56,387 nucleotides of DNA from the NCBI GenBank assembly GCA_027619975.1, contig JAQCGX010000019.1, positions 1-56,387 on the forward strand. The letters run 5' to 3'. Below, in pieces: positions 8,829-16,954 of this stretch. The notes under the pieces are model-generated. The model did no database searches. It saw only the letters and a program-made list of their open reading frames with translations, and had not been told where the DNA came from. The DNA comes from Nitrospinota bacterium (GTDB taxonomy: Bacteria; Nitrospinota; Nitrospinia; Nitrospinales; VA-1). Numbering within the stretch: position 1 is the stretch's first letter; each line of letters begins with the position of its first letter. A program made the translations under genes and the position numbers.

Positions 8829-9410
8829 GAGTCCGAATATCGTCAGGCATTTGGTAACGGGAGAAATTTCACGTCACTATACCAGTTCGTTGGACCGAAC
8901 TCATTATTTTCATGAAGATAATTTTTAATCAAAAGAATTCCTCGTAGCTCTGCTACGGGGTTTCCTTTCACATTCCCCTCCTTTGCAAGGAGGGGTTAGG
9001 GGAGGTTATAAAAAAACTACCTTTAAATACCCCGCCCCTTGGAAGGGGGCGAATACGAAAAATATTTGCAACAAACAAAGCTGAATATGGATCAGTTTTT
9101 CAAATACAATGGATTTTCATAGTGGTTGTTAAATATATATTGCAATTGTTAGGCTTTTTCACAGGGATGTTACATATTTGTAACAATAAGTTAGCTTATT
9201 GATTTGTTTATTGATTAGAAGTTATGATCCCATTTTTGGGTGTGAGAGGGGAGTGTCATTTGAGATCCCCTTTTAGGGAAAAAGAAGAAATTATGAAAAC
9301 GCGATATAATGACTGTGTTCTGAGAAATGTTTCTAGTTCTTGGTTCCTTGTTGAGATAGAGGCTATAAAAGGAAAGAAGTCCGGGAATCATAATTTAATG
9401 GGAGGGGAAA
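8829..9410. other. Intergenic stretch with hairpin repeats and no convincing gene
   Basis: The interval holds the hairpin cluster at 8943-9050 and an AT-rich part around 9060-9220. A sigma70-like pair TTGATT (9199-9204) and TATGAT (9223-9228) with an 18-base spacer could drive the gene at 9411, though it lies about 180 bases from it. A short open frame beginning at 9224 or 9293 overlaps the 9411 gene in another frame and has no recognisable features; I do not call it. Confidence 0.5.
8943..9050. repeat. Cluster of three intergenic hairpins (REP-like)
   Basis: CGTAG-CTCTG-CTACG (8943-8957), CCCCTCCTT-TGC-AAGGAGGGG (8975-8995, perfect nine-base arms) and a CGCCCCTT/AAGGGGGCG palindrome with one bulge (about 9032-9050) lie in a row. 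Between them is GGTTAGGGGAGGTTAT, part of which recurs near 2745-2760. Such arrays are typical of dispersed intergenic repeats. Whether it is repeated across the genome cannot be seen in this window. Confidence 0.6.
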
Positions 9411-9770
9411 TTGAGCGCACAGAGTTTATTGGTGGAAGTGAAAAAACAGTTGCCATTCAGGGTTTACGGCAAGGGTCCGGTGATTGAGCTTTTTCGAGAG
9501 TTGAAGATTTTTGTCGATAAAAAGACGCCGCTCCAGGTCACTGATGCCTTCAGGTCCGATGCGTCTGGAGAGATTGTTTGCGAAGTGACGGTAGAAGGTA
9601 AGGGGAAAATTTCAGCGGCCTTAACCAATTTGAAGCTGGATATTTCTCATCCGTTGTATCGCAAGGTTAAAAATTACCGGGATGAGGTGGTGAATGATTT
9701 GCAAAATCAGGAGCTAGATGTGAACCGGGCTTCATTTTCGGTTGGGGATTTGTATCGCAGGAATAAGTAG
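9411..9770 (+). CDS. Conserved-looking small protein of unknown function
   Basis: A 119-residue soluble protein that I do not recognise. The start is TTG at 9411, chosen because a strong GGGAGGGG site ends five bases or fewer upstream and no ATG exists in frame nearby. The protein has alternating strands and amphipathic helices, a basic pI, no cysteines apart from one, no signal peptide and no membrane segment. Composition and codon use look coding. It stands alone between repeat-rich stretches and converges on the His-tailed gene at 9936. A long hairpin follows it. Confidence 0.6.
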   Translation: MSAQSLLVEVKKQLPFRVYGKGPVIELFRELKIFVDKKTPLQVTDAFRSDASGEIVCEVTVEGKGKISAALTNLKLDISHPLYRKVKNYRDEVVNDLQNQELDVNRASFSVGDLYRRNK

Positions 9771-9794
9771 AATTGTTTATTTCTCAGAAACCAT

Positions 9795-9830
9795 CACACT
9801 TAAGTGTGTGGGGCCAGCAGCGGCACGCTG
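9795..9830. repeat. Two short palindromes after the 9411 gene
   Basis: CACACTTAAGTGTG (9795-9808) is a perfect 14-base palindrome. CAGCG-GCA-CGCTG (9818-9830) is a small hairpin related in sequence to the CCAGCG-TCA-CGCTGG hairpin at 11203-11217. They lie between convergent genes and may be part of a structured 3' end or a dispersed repeat. Confidence 0.45.
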
Positions 9831-9865
9831 TTCGAACGTGAATGTTTGTGCCGTTTAACGCTGTT

Positions 9866-9895
9866 GGAAAAGGGGAGGTTCGGCTCCCCTTTTCC
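9866..9895. terminator. Long perfect hairpin between convergent genes
   Basis: GGAAAAGGGGAG (9866-9877) pairs perfectly with CTCCCCTTTTCC (9884-9895) around a six-base loop. It sits between the convergent genes ending at 9770 and 9936. There is no strong T run on either side, so it could be a bidirectional transcript end or RNA-stabilising hairpin and not a classic terminator. Confidence 0.55.
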
Positions 9896-9935
9896 TTGAC
9901 GTTAATGAATTGGACGATAAAGACTAGGTGACACT

Positions 9936-11018
9936 TTACTCATCGTCATGATGGTGATGATGATGCCCTTTATTTACTTCTGTTACTTCCAGCTGCGTCG
10001 AAGGAACGCAGAGCAATTCGGACTCATCGATTTTGAATGACTGTTCACCAAACTGGTTTTCTACTTTTACCTTCCGTTTTGGCTTGAAACCTTTGACCCT
10101 GTAACAGGTCAAGTGGCTGTCAGGATTTGTGATTCCCTCACCGTTTTTATTAACCGGTGTGCAGTACTTTTCAGCTCTCCGGCTGACTCTGACGTTTTCT
10201 CTCACGGCGAACTGATCTTCCAGGTTCACGGTTCTGCGGTCGAGCTTTGTCGACCAATCAATGTCATAGCACTGTAAATGATCTGCACCGGGTTCAACCG
10301 GTTCGGCGCCTCCAACCAGGATTTGAATATCAGCTCTGGCGACGACATCCGCTCCATTCCTTGCCAGAAGGTAAATGGCATAGGTTCTAGGGGTTTCAGG
10401 GTTAAAGCCTGCCAGAGGACCTAGAGGGAAAAAGTCGTACCTCCAGGAATTCTGGGCGACGTTGTTGGCCGCAATCAGAGCCGCATACCCGGGTGCGTCA
10501 ACCGCTTCGACTCCGTTACCGTTAGTGGTGGCGTTAGTGCCGATTGAATGATCCCAAAAGGGTGCGTTGATGGGAGGGGTGTTTGGGGTGATAGGATCGA
10601 AAACCAGGAAGTTGGTTCCAGGGCCTGGGTCTGCATCCAGCCCCAATTCGTAAGTGAGATTCTCCAGCACCAAGCCGCCTGAGGTTCCGTTAAAATCCGT
10701 ATTGACCGACCATTCAAAACTCCACTCTGGCGTGGGAGTTGTTTTTGTCGGTCCAACAATAGCCTGGAAGCTGTAGGTTCCGTTACTGTTGCTGTTGAAG
10801 GTGTTTTCAGGAAGACCGGCTCCATTGAACCGGAGTTTGCCGCGAAGCCCGATCTCGATACCATTTCGGCGGTCGGTGGTGAAACTGCCATTGGCGTTAC
10901 CGCTTCCAAAAATAACGTCCGGAGTAACGTCTTGTTCGTACTGGACAACGGCTGAAACGCTGTTCGCGCCACTGATTGATATTGAATGAAAATTTATTAG
11001 GATAGCCTCCATTCGCAT
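9936..11018 (-). CDS. Beta-rich protein with cysteine-containing C-terminal repeats and a natural His6 tail
   Basis: A 360-residue protein. The first 230 residues are beta-rich, full of Gly, Asn, Thr and Pro (SGNANGSFT, ENTFNSNSNGTYSF), like extracellular or filament-associated proteins. Residues about 245-345 hold two related motifs, CYDIDWSTK...EDQF and CYRVKGFKPK...NQFG...LLCVPS, of the type seen in DUF7450-like domains. It ends in six histidines followed by DDE, a plausible metal-binding tail. The N-terminus lacks a signal peptide although the composition suggests export. The frame stays open for over 150 bases upstream of the ATG at 11018 with no ATG, GTG or TTG that I could find, so the 5' end may be truncated. 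Function unknown. Confidence 0.65.
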   Translation of the reverse strand: MRMEAILINFHSISISGANSVSAVVQYEQDVTPDVIFGSGNANGSFTTDRRNGIEIGLRGKLRFNGAGLPENTFNSNSNGTYSFQAIVGPTKTTPTPEWSFEWSVNTDFNGTSGGLVLENLTYELGLDADPGPGTNFLVFDPITPNTPPINAPFWDHSIGTNATTNGNGVEAVDAPGYAALIAANNVAQNSWRYDFFPLGPLAGFNPETPRTYAIYLLARNGADVVARADIQILVGGAEPVEPGADHLQCYDIDWSTKLDRRTVNLEDQFAVRENVRVSRRAEKYCTPVNKNGEGITNPDSHLTCYRVKGFKPKRKVKVENQFGEQSFKIDESELLCVPSTQLEVTEVNKGHHHHHHDDE

Positions 11019-11202
11019 TGGCCTTCCGGAGAGCCATCTTCCCTTACGAGTATTGATTTTATTAAGGTCGCAGGCGTTGAAAATAGAAGGAGAGGATAGG
11101 GGGCATCCCGCCTCAAGCTGGGGAATTGGGATTAGCAGAAGAACGTTGGGACATTTTGAGGACTCTTTTTCCTCAAAAACCCATAGAGCGTGAATATTGG
11201 GT

Positions 11203-11217
11203 CCAGCGTCACGCTGG
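11203..11217. repeat. CCAGCG-TCA-CGCTGG hairpin
   Basis: A perfect six-base stem with a three-base loop in the 267-base gap between the His-tailed gene and the radical SAM gene. A related GCGCTGGGCCAGCG palindrome follows near 11272-11285 and a variant lies at 9818-9830. This looks like a dispersed intergenic repeat. Nothing else was recognised between 11019 and 11285. Confidence 0.45.
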
Positions 11218-11285
11218 TATATGAGTTTGTTGGCGGTTTTGCGGCTCGAGAGCGAAGCGAGCGTCTGCCGGGCGCTGGGCCAGCG

Positions 11286-12629
11286 TTACGTTTGCTCGGT
11301 ATTGATGAATTTTTTAAGAAAGGGGAACATGGCGCCGCGTTTGGTGATCATTTCCTCACGAGATTTTTTGACCACTTCTTCATCGATGAGAGCGATGCCG
11401 CGTTCTTCGGCGAATTTTTCGATGCCCTTGACGACCATACCGCGAGCAAACGAGGGAATGCGCTCCAGCCGTTGTTTGGCTTCAGGGGTCCATGTTGTGT
11501 GAAACTCAACTTCCAGACCGAGAGTGTCTTCAATTTTAAGGGTGATTTCCTTGCCGCCGTGTTTGCCCGGTTCGTAGTCGCAGGATGGGTCCGTGGCCAT
11601 ATAGTTTCCGGTTTCCGCAAACGCCCGCGCCCGGCAACCTGAGCACATGGCGGAAAACTCGCAGGTTCCGCACTTACCCTCCAGATTCTTACGGTTGCGA
11701 AGCTCCTTCATGAGCGGCGCGTTATCCCATAAATCTTTAAATGTGTTGGTTTTTAAACTGCCGACCGATTCCTCGATAAAAGGGCAGGGGGTCAGGTTGC
11801 CCTCAGGGGAAATCCTGCTGTAATGTGTCGCCGCCGGACAGCCGCCGGAATAGGTCCGGGTGTAGACGGAATCAGGATCATTTTCATAAACCACCCGTTT
11901 GTATTGCGGGGCGCATTTGGAGTTGATCATCAACCGGCCCTTGTACTTCATCTGCTGCTCATAGAGCATTTTCAGCGCTTCTTCATAGGCTTCATTGGAA
12001 ATGTCGGTGTTGCCTTGTCCGCGCCCGGTGCAAACCAGGAAGTAGAGATTAAAGGCGACCGCGCCTATTTCTTCGGCGAAAGCCACCACGTCCGGGATTT
12101 CCTTGTAGTTCATATCCGAAACAGACATCTGGAGGAGAAAATCGATGCCCACCTCGTTCATCACCTTGAAAGCTTCCATGGAATGTTCCCATGCCTTTTC
12201 CACTCCTCGGAATTTGTTGTGCTTGCCGGGGTCCATCGAGTCGATGCTGATGCCGACGCCGTGCGCGCCGGCTTCCTTGATCTTCACCGCGTTGGCGTGA
12301 TTGATCAGAGTTCCGTTGGTTCCCAGCACCACCATGAATTTTCTATCCGCCGCATAGCGGATGATTTCGTAGATGTCCGGGCGTAACAGCGGTTCGCCGC
12401 CGGTTAAAATCAGAAAGGCGTTTGGATTGACTTCAGCGATCTGGTCGATGACGTTGAAACACTGCTGAGTGTCCAGCTCGTCGGTTCTTAGGCCACCGCG
12501 AAAGTCTGCGTCCAGGTAGCAATGGTCACAATTGAGGTTGCATCTCTTTGTGAGATTCCAGGAAATGGAGTAAGCCCTGAAATCCATTTTGCTGGGGCTG
12601 ATTTCTAAACCGGTGGATGATATTTCCAT
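11286..12629 (-). CDS. Radical SAM/SPASM protein with C-terminal PCP_red domain (NirJ/AhbD-like)
   Basis: The 447-residue enzyme has the radical SAM cluster motif CNLNCDHC (C30, C34, C37) and GGEP at 77-80. A SPASM-type cysteine set (C264, C282, C320, C323, C329, C332, C350) could hold auxiliary clusters. Residues about 372-425 (HTTWTPEAKQRLERIP, ARGMVVKGIEKFA) match the short PCP_red domain seen at the C-terminus of light-independent protochlorophyllide reductase subunits and of NirJ/AhbD-like proteins. Family knowledge suggests a role in heme, heme d1 or a related tetrapyrrole, but peptide-modifying SPASM enzymes share the core. It is transcribed divergently from an exported cytochrome c. 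AGGA lies twelve bases before the ATG. Confidence 0.82.
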   Translation of the reverse strand: MEISSTGLEISPSKMDFRAYSISWNLTKRCNLNCDHCYLDADFRGGLRTDELDTQQCFNVIDQIAEVNPNAFLILTGGEPLLRPDIYEIIRYAADRKFMVVLGTNGTLINHANAVKIKEAGAHGVGISIDSMDPGKHNKFRGVEKAWEHSMEAFKVMNEVGIDFLLQMSVSDMNYKEIPDVVAFAEEIGAVAFNLYFLVCTGRGQGNTDISNEAYEEALKMLYEQQMKYKGRLMINSKCAPQYKRVVYENDPDSVYTRTYSGGCPAATHYSRISPEGNLTPCPFIEESVGSLKTNTFKDLWDNAPLMKELRNRKNLEGKCGTCEFSAMCSGCRARAFAETGNYMATDPSCDYEPGKHGGKEITLKIEDTLGLEVEFHTTWTPEAKQRLERIPSFARGMVVKGIEKFAEERGIALIDEEVVKKSREEMITKRGAMFPFLKKFINTEQT

Positions 12630-12766
12630 GATAAATTAGTCCTGCAAGCTGGATAGCCTAAATTTAATAACAAAATACGGATTCCTGTGGGCATATTTCT
12701 CGTGAGTGGATACAAGCACGCCCGACGTATTCAATTTGAAGAATTTATCATATAGGGTTGCAGGCC

Positions 12767-13627
12767 ATGAAACAAATTTTTTGGGGGTGTCAAGGAGGCA
12801 AAGCTCTAATTTTTATGGCGCTGGCATTTTTTTGGGGCGTTTCGGGAGGCCAGGGCGCCCATGCGGAGGAGCGGGTTTACAAAATTATCGGACAGGAAAT
12901 AAAAGGGCAGGGAGTCGATACTTTTGAGTGGAACCAGGATCAGCTGGAAAGTTTGGGAACGGAAGAAATCCCCAGCGCCTATTTCGATAAAGCCCTGGGA
13001 TATAAAGATTCAAAGTTTCGCGTCATTTCATTTTCCAAATTAGTTCATCGTATGGACCCTGAGGGCCTGAGCGATGCGGTGCTTTTGAATTGTTTCGACG
13101 ATTATCAAGGGATTTTGTCGGTTGCGGATATCAAGCGTTATGATCTTCAATTGGCCACCCGAATTCACATCCGTTCGGAGTATCAAAAACCCGATTGGTT
13201 GAACCCTCTTCTGATAATAGTTCCCGATAAAAAGGCAGCCCCATTTCAGGAACGTTATCTCACGGCGAATATTCGGGAATTGCGGTTTGCGAAATTGGAA
13301 GACTATTACTCCCCCCTCCTGAAGGTTGCGGGGCCGCCACCTCAGACGGGATTTTCAGCCTTTAAAGACAATTGCCTGTTTTGTCATTCCTTGCTGGGGG
13401 TTGGCGGTAATAAAGGAGTTCGGTTGTTAGCGAGATACGATTTTTCCAGGACTGATAGGAAAGAACGATTCAGGAAAGATTTCTCCGCATTTCATCATAA
13501 AGATAATCCCGACAAGCAAAATGTAGAACAGTTTGTATCTGAAAACCAGCTGGAAGCCATTATTGAATTTCTCCGGCGCGTGAAGGATTTGCAATCAGAT
13601 GCTTTGCCAATTAAGGAGAGCGAGTGA
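12767..13627 (+). CDS. Exported mono-heme cytochrome c with a sulfite-oxidase-fold-like N-terminal part
   Basis: 286 residues from the ATG at 12767; a TTG nine bases earlier is less likely. Residues 1-33 are a signal peptide ending GAHA|EE. One c-type heme motif, CLFCH, is at C203-C206-H207, in a domain with methionine-poor surroundings. The preceding region (about 50-180) has the pattern LLNCFDDYQGILSVADI ... LATRIHI ... NPLLIIVPDK, which resembles the core of the molybdopterin-binding sulfite oxidase fold. It lacks the flanking residues needed to claim cofactor binding. A periplasmic electron carrier is the safest description; partner unknown. It is divergent from the radical SAM gene. Confidence 0.8.
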   Translation: MKQIFWGCQGGKALIFMALAFFWGVSGGQGAHAEERVYKIIGQEIKGQGVDTFEWNQDQLESLGTEEIPSAYFDKALGYKDSKFRVISFSKLVHRMDPEGLSDAVLLNCFDDYQGILSVADIKRYDLQLATRIHIRSEYQKPDWLNPLLIIVPDKKAAPFQERYLTANIRELRFAKLEDYYSPLLKVAGPPPQTGFSAFKDNCLFCHSLLGVGGNKGVRLLARYDFSRTDRKERFRKDFSAFHHKDNPDKQNVEQFVSENQLEAIIEFLRRVKDLQSDALPIKESE

Positions 13628-13667
13628 GCCTTCAGCGGCGGGTCACTGGCTTATCCCAAATTGTGGT

Positions 13668-14060
13668 CTACCTCATAGCAGGTTCGTTCATGACATTTCT
13701 GATCGTTTCAAATAGTCGGAGTTTGAAATCATCGCTATCTTCTGATTTGGGGAGAAAACCATTCGCCCCGCTTCGCTTGGCATAGCTTTTCGCCATTGTA
13801 TTATTAATAGCAGTCACCATGATGACCTTTGTTTTATTCCCTGTTTGCTTGTCCCGGTTGCGAATGGCCTTGATGACCGTGATTCCGTCCACGTCCGGCA
13901 TCATCCAATCCACCAGCACAAGATCGTAGATTTCCCGGGTAATAGCGGTCAGAATACCTTCTGCATCTAAAATAGGGGTGGTTGTGTACCCTACCTTTTT
14001 CAAATACACTTCTAAAAGATTTAAAAAATCCCTGTCATCGTCAATAGCTAAAACTTTCAT
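13668..14060 (-). CDS. Single-domain response regulator (CheY-like)
   Basis: A 130-residue receiver domain without an output domain. The acidic pocket is D7-D8, the phosphorylation site D51 (LVLVDWMMPD), the conserved threonine T83 (MVTA) and the lysine K105 (LPKS). It would be phosphorylated by a kinase not next to it; the only kinase in the window is at 29312-31201. ATG at 14060 follows GGGAGAATTTACAAA on the minus strand. Bases 14061-14481 upstream hold no gene I can support. Confidence 0.9.
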   Translation of the reverse strand: MKVLAIDDDRDFLNLLEVYLKKVGYTTTPILDAEGILTAITREIYDLVLVDWMMPDVDGITVIKAIRNRDKQTGNKTKVIMVTAINNTMAKSYAKRSGANGFLPKSEDSDDFKLRLFETIRNVMNEPAMR

Positions 14061-14487
14061 TTTGTAAATTCTCCCGTTGGTTCATTCTAAAAACTGAGCG
14101 CATTCGCAAAGTCCCAATTCATTGTAATTATTGGAATTTGCAATTCCCTTACCGAAAGAGAATCAAGGCTGGAAAAATCGGTAGAAAAATTTTATTTATG
14201 AAAACTTTCTATCAAAAGCCCCACCTTATAGGCGATAAAGGGTGTAGGGTAAGGATGCTCCGGGAGGATTTTTCTTCTTTTTGAACGAAGTTAAATGACG
14301 ATTGTGCGGGATTGGTTACATTTCGCCGAGAGGGGTGTGTGGACTTGGTTTCACGAGATGCGTATTGACTGCTTCCACAAGACCCATAATTTTGATATTT
14401 TAGGAGCTTCCATATTTCCTTTTCCGCTTCTGCAAAGAAAAGGGAAATAGTTTGCAAATTGTTTGGACCTGAATTGAGGGAGTGATT
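14061..14487. other. Intergenic stretch without a recognised feature
   Basis: About 420 bases between the receiver-domain gene and fxsA. Short open frames on the minus strand lack ribosome-binding sites and protein-like composition. No hairpin, repeat or strong promoter stood out. It must hold the promoters of the two divergent genes. Confidence 0.5.
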
Positions 14488-14883
14488 GTGAGTTTAATTG
14501 TAACTTTGTGTTTCGCCTTGGGAACAATAGTTGAAATTTACGGGTTAACATGGGTGAGTGACTATATCAGCATCCTAAACACCGTCAATGTGATCATGCT
14601 GACTATACTGGTTGGCGTGGTGGTCGGGCGCAGCTGGGGGAAAGAGGCGTTTGAAAAGATGCAGTGGCATTTGAAATCCCGAACTCTGCCGGAGAAAGAT
14701 GTTTTGAACGGAGCCGTTATGGCCATCGCCAGCATGCTTCTTATCACTCCAGGGATTGTGACTGATGTTTTGGGGTTCTTGATTTTGATACCGATTTTTA
14801 GAGGTGTTTTTATAGATATTGCCTTGGATCTGATCAAGAAAAAAATTTCCCAAGGGGAAGCCTACTTTTTTTTCAAAAACTGA
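14488..14883 (+). CDS. fxsA: FxsA-family membrane protein
   Basis: A 131-residue inner-membrane protein. It has the FxsA layout: two N-terminal hydrophobic segments, a short charged loop, and a segment with the family signature LLITPGIVTDVLGFLILIP followed by R. FxsA is known mainly from suppression of phage exclusion when overproduced; its normal role is unclear. Two in-frame GTG codons are possible. The one at 14488 is chosen because GAGGG lies seven bases before it, whereas the GTG at 14482 overlaps that site. It is followed closely by the methyltransferase gene. Confidence 0.8.
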   Translation: MSLIVTLCFALGTIVEIYGLTWVSDYISILNTVNVIMLTILVGVVVGRSWGKEAFEKMQWHLKSRTLPEKDVLNGAVMAIASMLLITPGIVTDVLGFLILIPIFRGVFIDIALDLIKKKISQGEAYFFFKN

Positions 14884-14922
14884 AACTCCTGTAACTGCTC
14901 ATCCGGTGGAGGGATGTAACGC

Positions 14923-15642
14923 ATGATTTTTTCGCCGCCGCCCAGGAACCTGCGGGCGGAACTGCTTGACCTGGATGAAGCGCCTTACGAAGAAGTGCGG
15001 GAAAGCCTGGGTGATGTGCGCAGGGTCAACCGTTATCTGAGCGGTTATCGTGTGTTGCTTCATCATGCAGGGATATTCCTCCGCGCCCACAAGAAGTCGC
15101 GCCCGGTAACAATTCTGGATGTCGCTACGGGATCCGCCGACCAGCCAGTCGCCCTGGCGGAGCTGGCCCGCAAGCTTGGGGTTCCCGTTCGCATTCAAGC
15201 GATCGACATCAATTTTAAGATGCTGAAATTCGCCCGTGAAATGACGGCGCGTTTCCCGGAAATCGAATTGGTCCAATGCGATGTTTTAGCATTGCCGTTT
15301 CGGGAAAATAGTTTCGACCTGGTGATCAACTCCCTCTCGTTGCATCACTTCTCATGGGAGAAAGCGGTGGCCATCCTGACCGCTATTTATAAAATCAGCC
15401 GATATGGTTTTATCGTCAATGACCTGCACCGGAGCCGAATCGCTCACGCCGCTATATTTCTGCTGACCCGTTTACTGACCAAAAACCGGTTGACCCGGTT
15501 TGACGCGCCGGTTTCCGTGATGAATGCTTTCACACCTGCCGAGTTTTTCAAACTGGCACGCGAAGCGGGAATTCCCCAATTTGAAATTCACCGTCACTTT
15601 CCTTACAGAATCGCACTGGTAGGCAACAAGAAGCATTCCTGA
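14923..15642 (+). CDS. Class I SAM-dependent methyltransferase
   Basis: 239 residues with the Rossmann motif I ILDVATGSADQP near residue 65, an acidic residue ending strand 2 (IQAIDIN), and motif VINSLSLHHF near 130. The N-terminal LxDxxxxPYEEVRxSLxDVRRVNRYLxG pattern matches methyltransferases that accompany geranylgeranyl-reductase-like flavoproteins in polyketide and isoprenoid loci. Its stop overlaps the start of the flavoprotein gene by one base (TGATG), so the two are translationally coupled. The ATG follows GGAGGGATG. Substrate unknown; no type III polyketide synthase, the common partner of such pairs, lies nearby. Confidence 0.85.
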   Translation: MIFSPPPRNLRAELLDLDEAPYEEVRESLGDVRRVNRYLSGYRVLLHHAGIFLRAHKKSRPVTILDVATGSADQPVALAELARKLGVPVRIQAIDINFKMLKFAREMTARFPEIELVQCDVLALPFRENSFDLVINSLSLHHFSWEKAVAILTAIYKISRYGFIVNDLHRSRIAHAAIFLLTRLLTKNRLTRFDAPVSVMNAFTPAEFFKLAREAGIPQFEIHRHFPYRIALVGNKKHS

Positions 15643-16883
15643 TGAACCGTTACGATGTCATTGTCATAGGAGGCGGGCCTGCAGGTTCAGCCACGGCCTT
15701 ATTTCTGGCTCGGTCAGGTCATAAAGTGATGCTTTTGGATCAGGCCACTTTTCCCCGCGATAAAGTCTGCGGAGAATTTATCAGCCCTGCTGCAGATCCC
15801 ATTCTCGATGAACTGGGAGTGCTTTCCGCCATTGAAGCCACATCGCCGTTACGGTTGCGTGGAGTGGCCATTTCTTCCTATGAAAATACGGAGCTTGCTA
15901 TAGAGTACCCGCCCCATCCAGATGTGAAGGGACCGATGACCAGTCTGTCATTGCCACGGTTTGTCTTTGATGAATTGATGATGCAGAAAGTGAAACAGGT
16001 GGGTGTTGAGGTGAGGGAAGGGCACAAGGTGACCGACTTTATTATCGAAGATGGGAATGTTATTGGAGTACGTGGCCGGGGCGCGTCCCGCAAGGCTTTT
16101 GAGTTTCGTTCCCCTGTGGTTGTGGATGCCGGGGGCAGGAATGGTATTTCCCTCAGGCGATTTGCTTTGAAGAAAAAAAACACTGGCTCCGGAAAAATTG
16201 CGCTGGCCGCTCACTGGACGGTCCCGAAACCACTGCTGGATTACTGTTACATGCATATCAGTCCTCCTGGCTACACAGGCATCGCTCCTACAGGCAAAAA
16301 TCAGGTCAACGTGGTTCTTGTGGTCGATAAAAATTGTTTGCAAGGAACAGACCTCCAGGGCTTCTACGTGCAGACGGTCCTGCAAAATCCGTTGCGTCGA
16401 AGCCTGCTGGATAAGGGCGAAGTGGAAGAAAAGGTGAGGAGTGTCGATTCACTGGCGTTTTCCGTGCGACCTCCAAAAGCAGGCGGATTGCTACTGGTGG
16501 GCGATGCGGCGGGGTTCATCGATCCGTTTACTGGAGAAGGAATTTATCTGTCTTTACGTAGTGCGCAGATTGCCAGCGGGGTCATCGATGCGGCTTTTAA
16601 GAAAAAAGATTTTTCCAGAGCCGCGCTGTCTGCCTATGAAGGATTACGGAATCAAGAGTTCAAAAAAAAATTCCTGCTGAGTAAAATTCTTCAGTGGCTG
16701 ATTTACAATCGTCCCCTGTGCAACCGGGTCATCCGCACCCTGGCCGGAAATCCGGATCAGGCGGCCACCCTTGTGGGCGTGATCGGGGATTATTATTCTG
16801 CTGATAAGGTGATGTCTTTCCGCTTCCTGTGGCAATTGCTAAAAGGTGCTACAGGTTTTTCTACAAAAACCCCTGCCGCTTAA
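15642..16883 (+). CDS. FAD-dependent oxidoreductase, geranylgeranyl reductase family
   Basis: 413 residues. The FAD Rossmann motif VIVIGGGPAGSATALF is at residues 6-21, a family CGEF motif follows near 42, and the second FAD motif LVGDAAGFIDPFTGEGI is near 285. This layout is shared by geranylgeranyl reductases and p-hydroxybenzoate-hydroxylase-like monooxygenases. The coupled methyltransferase suggests both act on the same lipid-like or polyketide product, perhaps a quinone-like compound; this is inference. It ends about 70 bases from the convergent tsaB gene. No clear terminator is seen in between. Confidence 0.88.
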   Translation: MNRYDVIVIGGGPAGSATALFLARSGHKVMLLDQATFPRDKVCGEFISPAADPILDELGVLSAIEATSPLRLRGVAISSYENTELAIEYPPHPDVKGPMTSLSLPRFVFDELMMQKVKQVGVEVREGHKVTDFIIEDGNVIGVRGRGASRKAFEFRSPVVVDAGGRNGISLRRFALKKKNTGSGKIALAAHWTVPKPLLDYCYMHISPPGYTGIAPTGKNQVNVVLVVDKNCLQGTDLQGFYVQTVLQNPLRRSLLDKGEVEEKVRSVDSLAFSVRPPKAGGLLLVGDAAGFIDPFTGEGIYLSLRSAQIASGVIDAAFKKKDFSRAALSAYEGLRNQEFKKKFLLSKILQWLIYNRPLCNRVIRTLAGNPDQAATLVGVIGDYYSADKVMSFRFLWQLLKGATGFSTKTPAA

Positions 16884-16954
16884 AAGGCGGATGCTTCCTT
16901 AGGCTTTTAGAGCTCTGTTCTCGCTCCACTCCTGGCGCAATTAAGAAAATACAA

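Noticed and set aside
9224-9487. An 87-codon open frame before and overlapping the 9411 gene
   Set aside because: It has a weak ribosome-binding site, non-protein-like composition and overlaps the better-supported gene with a GGGAGGGG site.
11823-12386. A 187-codon open frame on the plus strand in the radical SAM gene
   Set aside because: It is antisense to an enzyme with intact cysteine motifs throughout and has no start signals.
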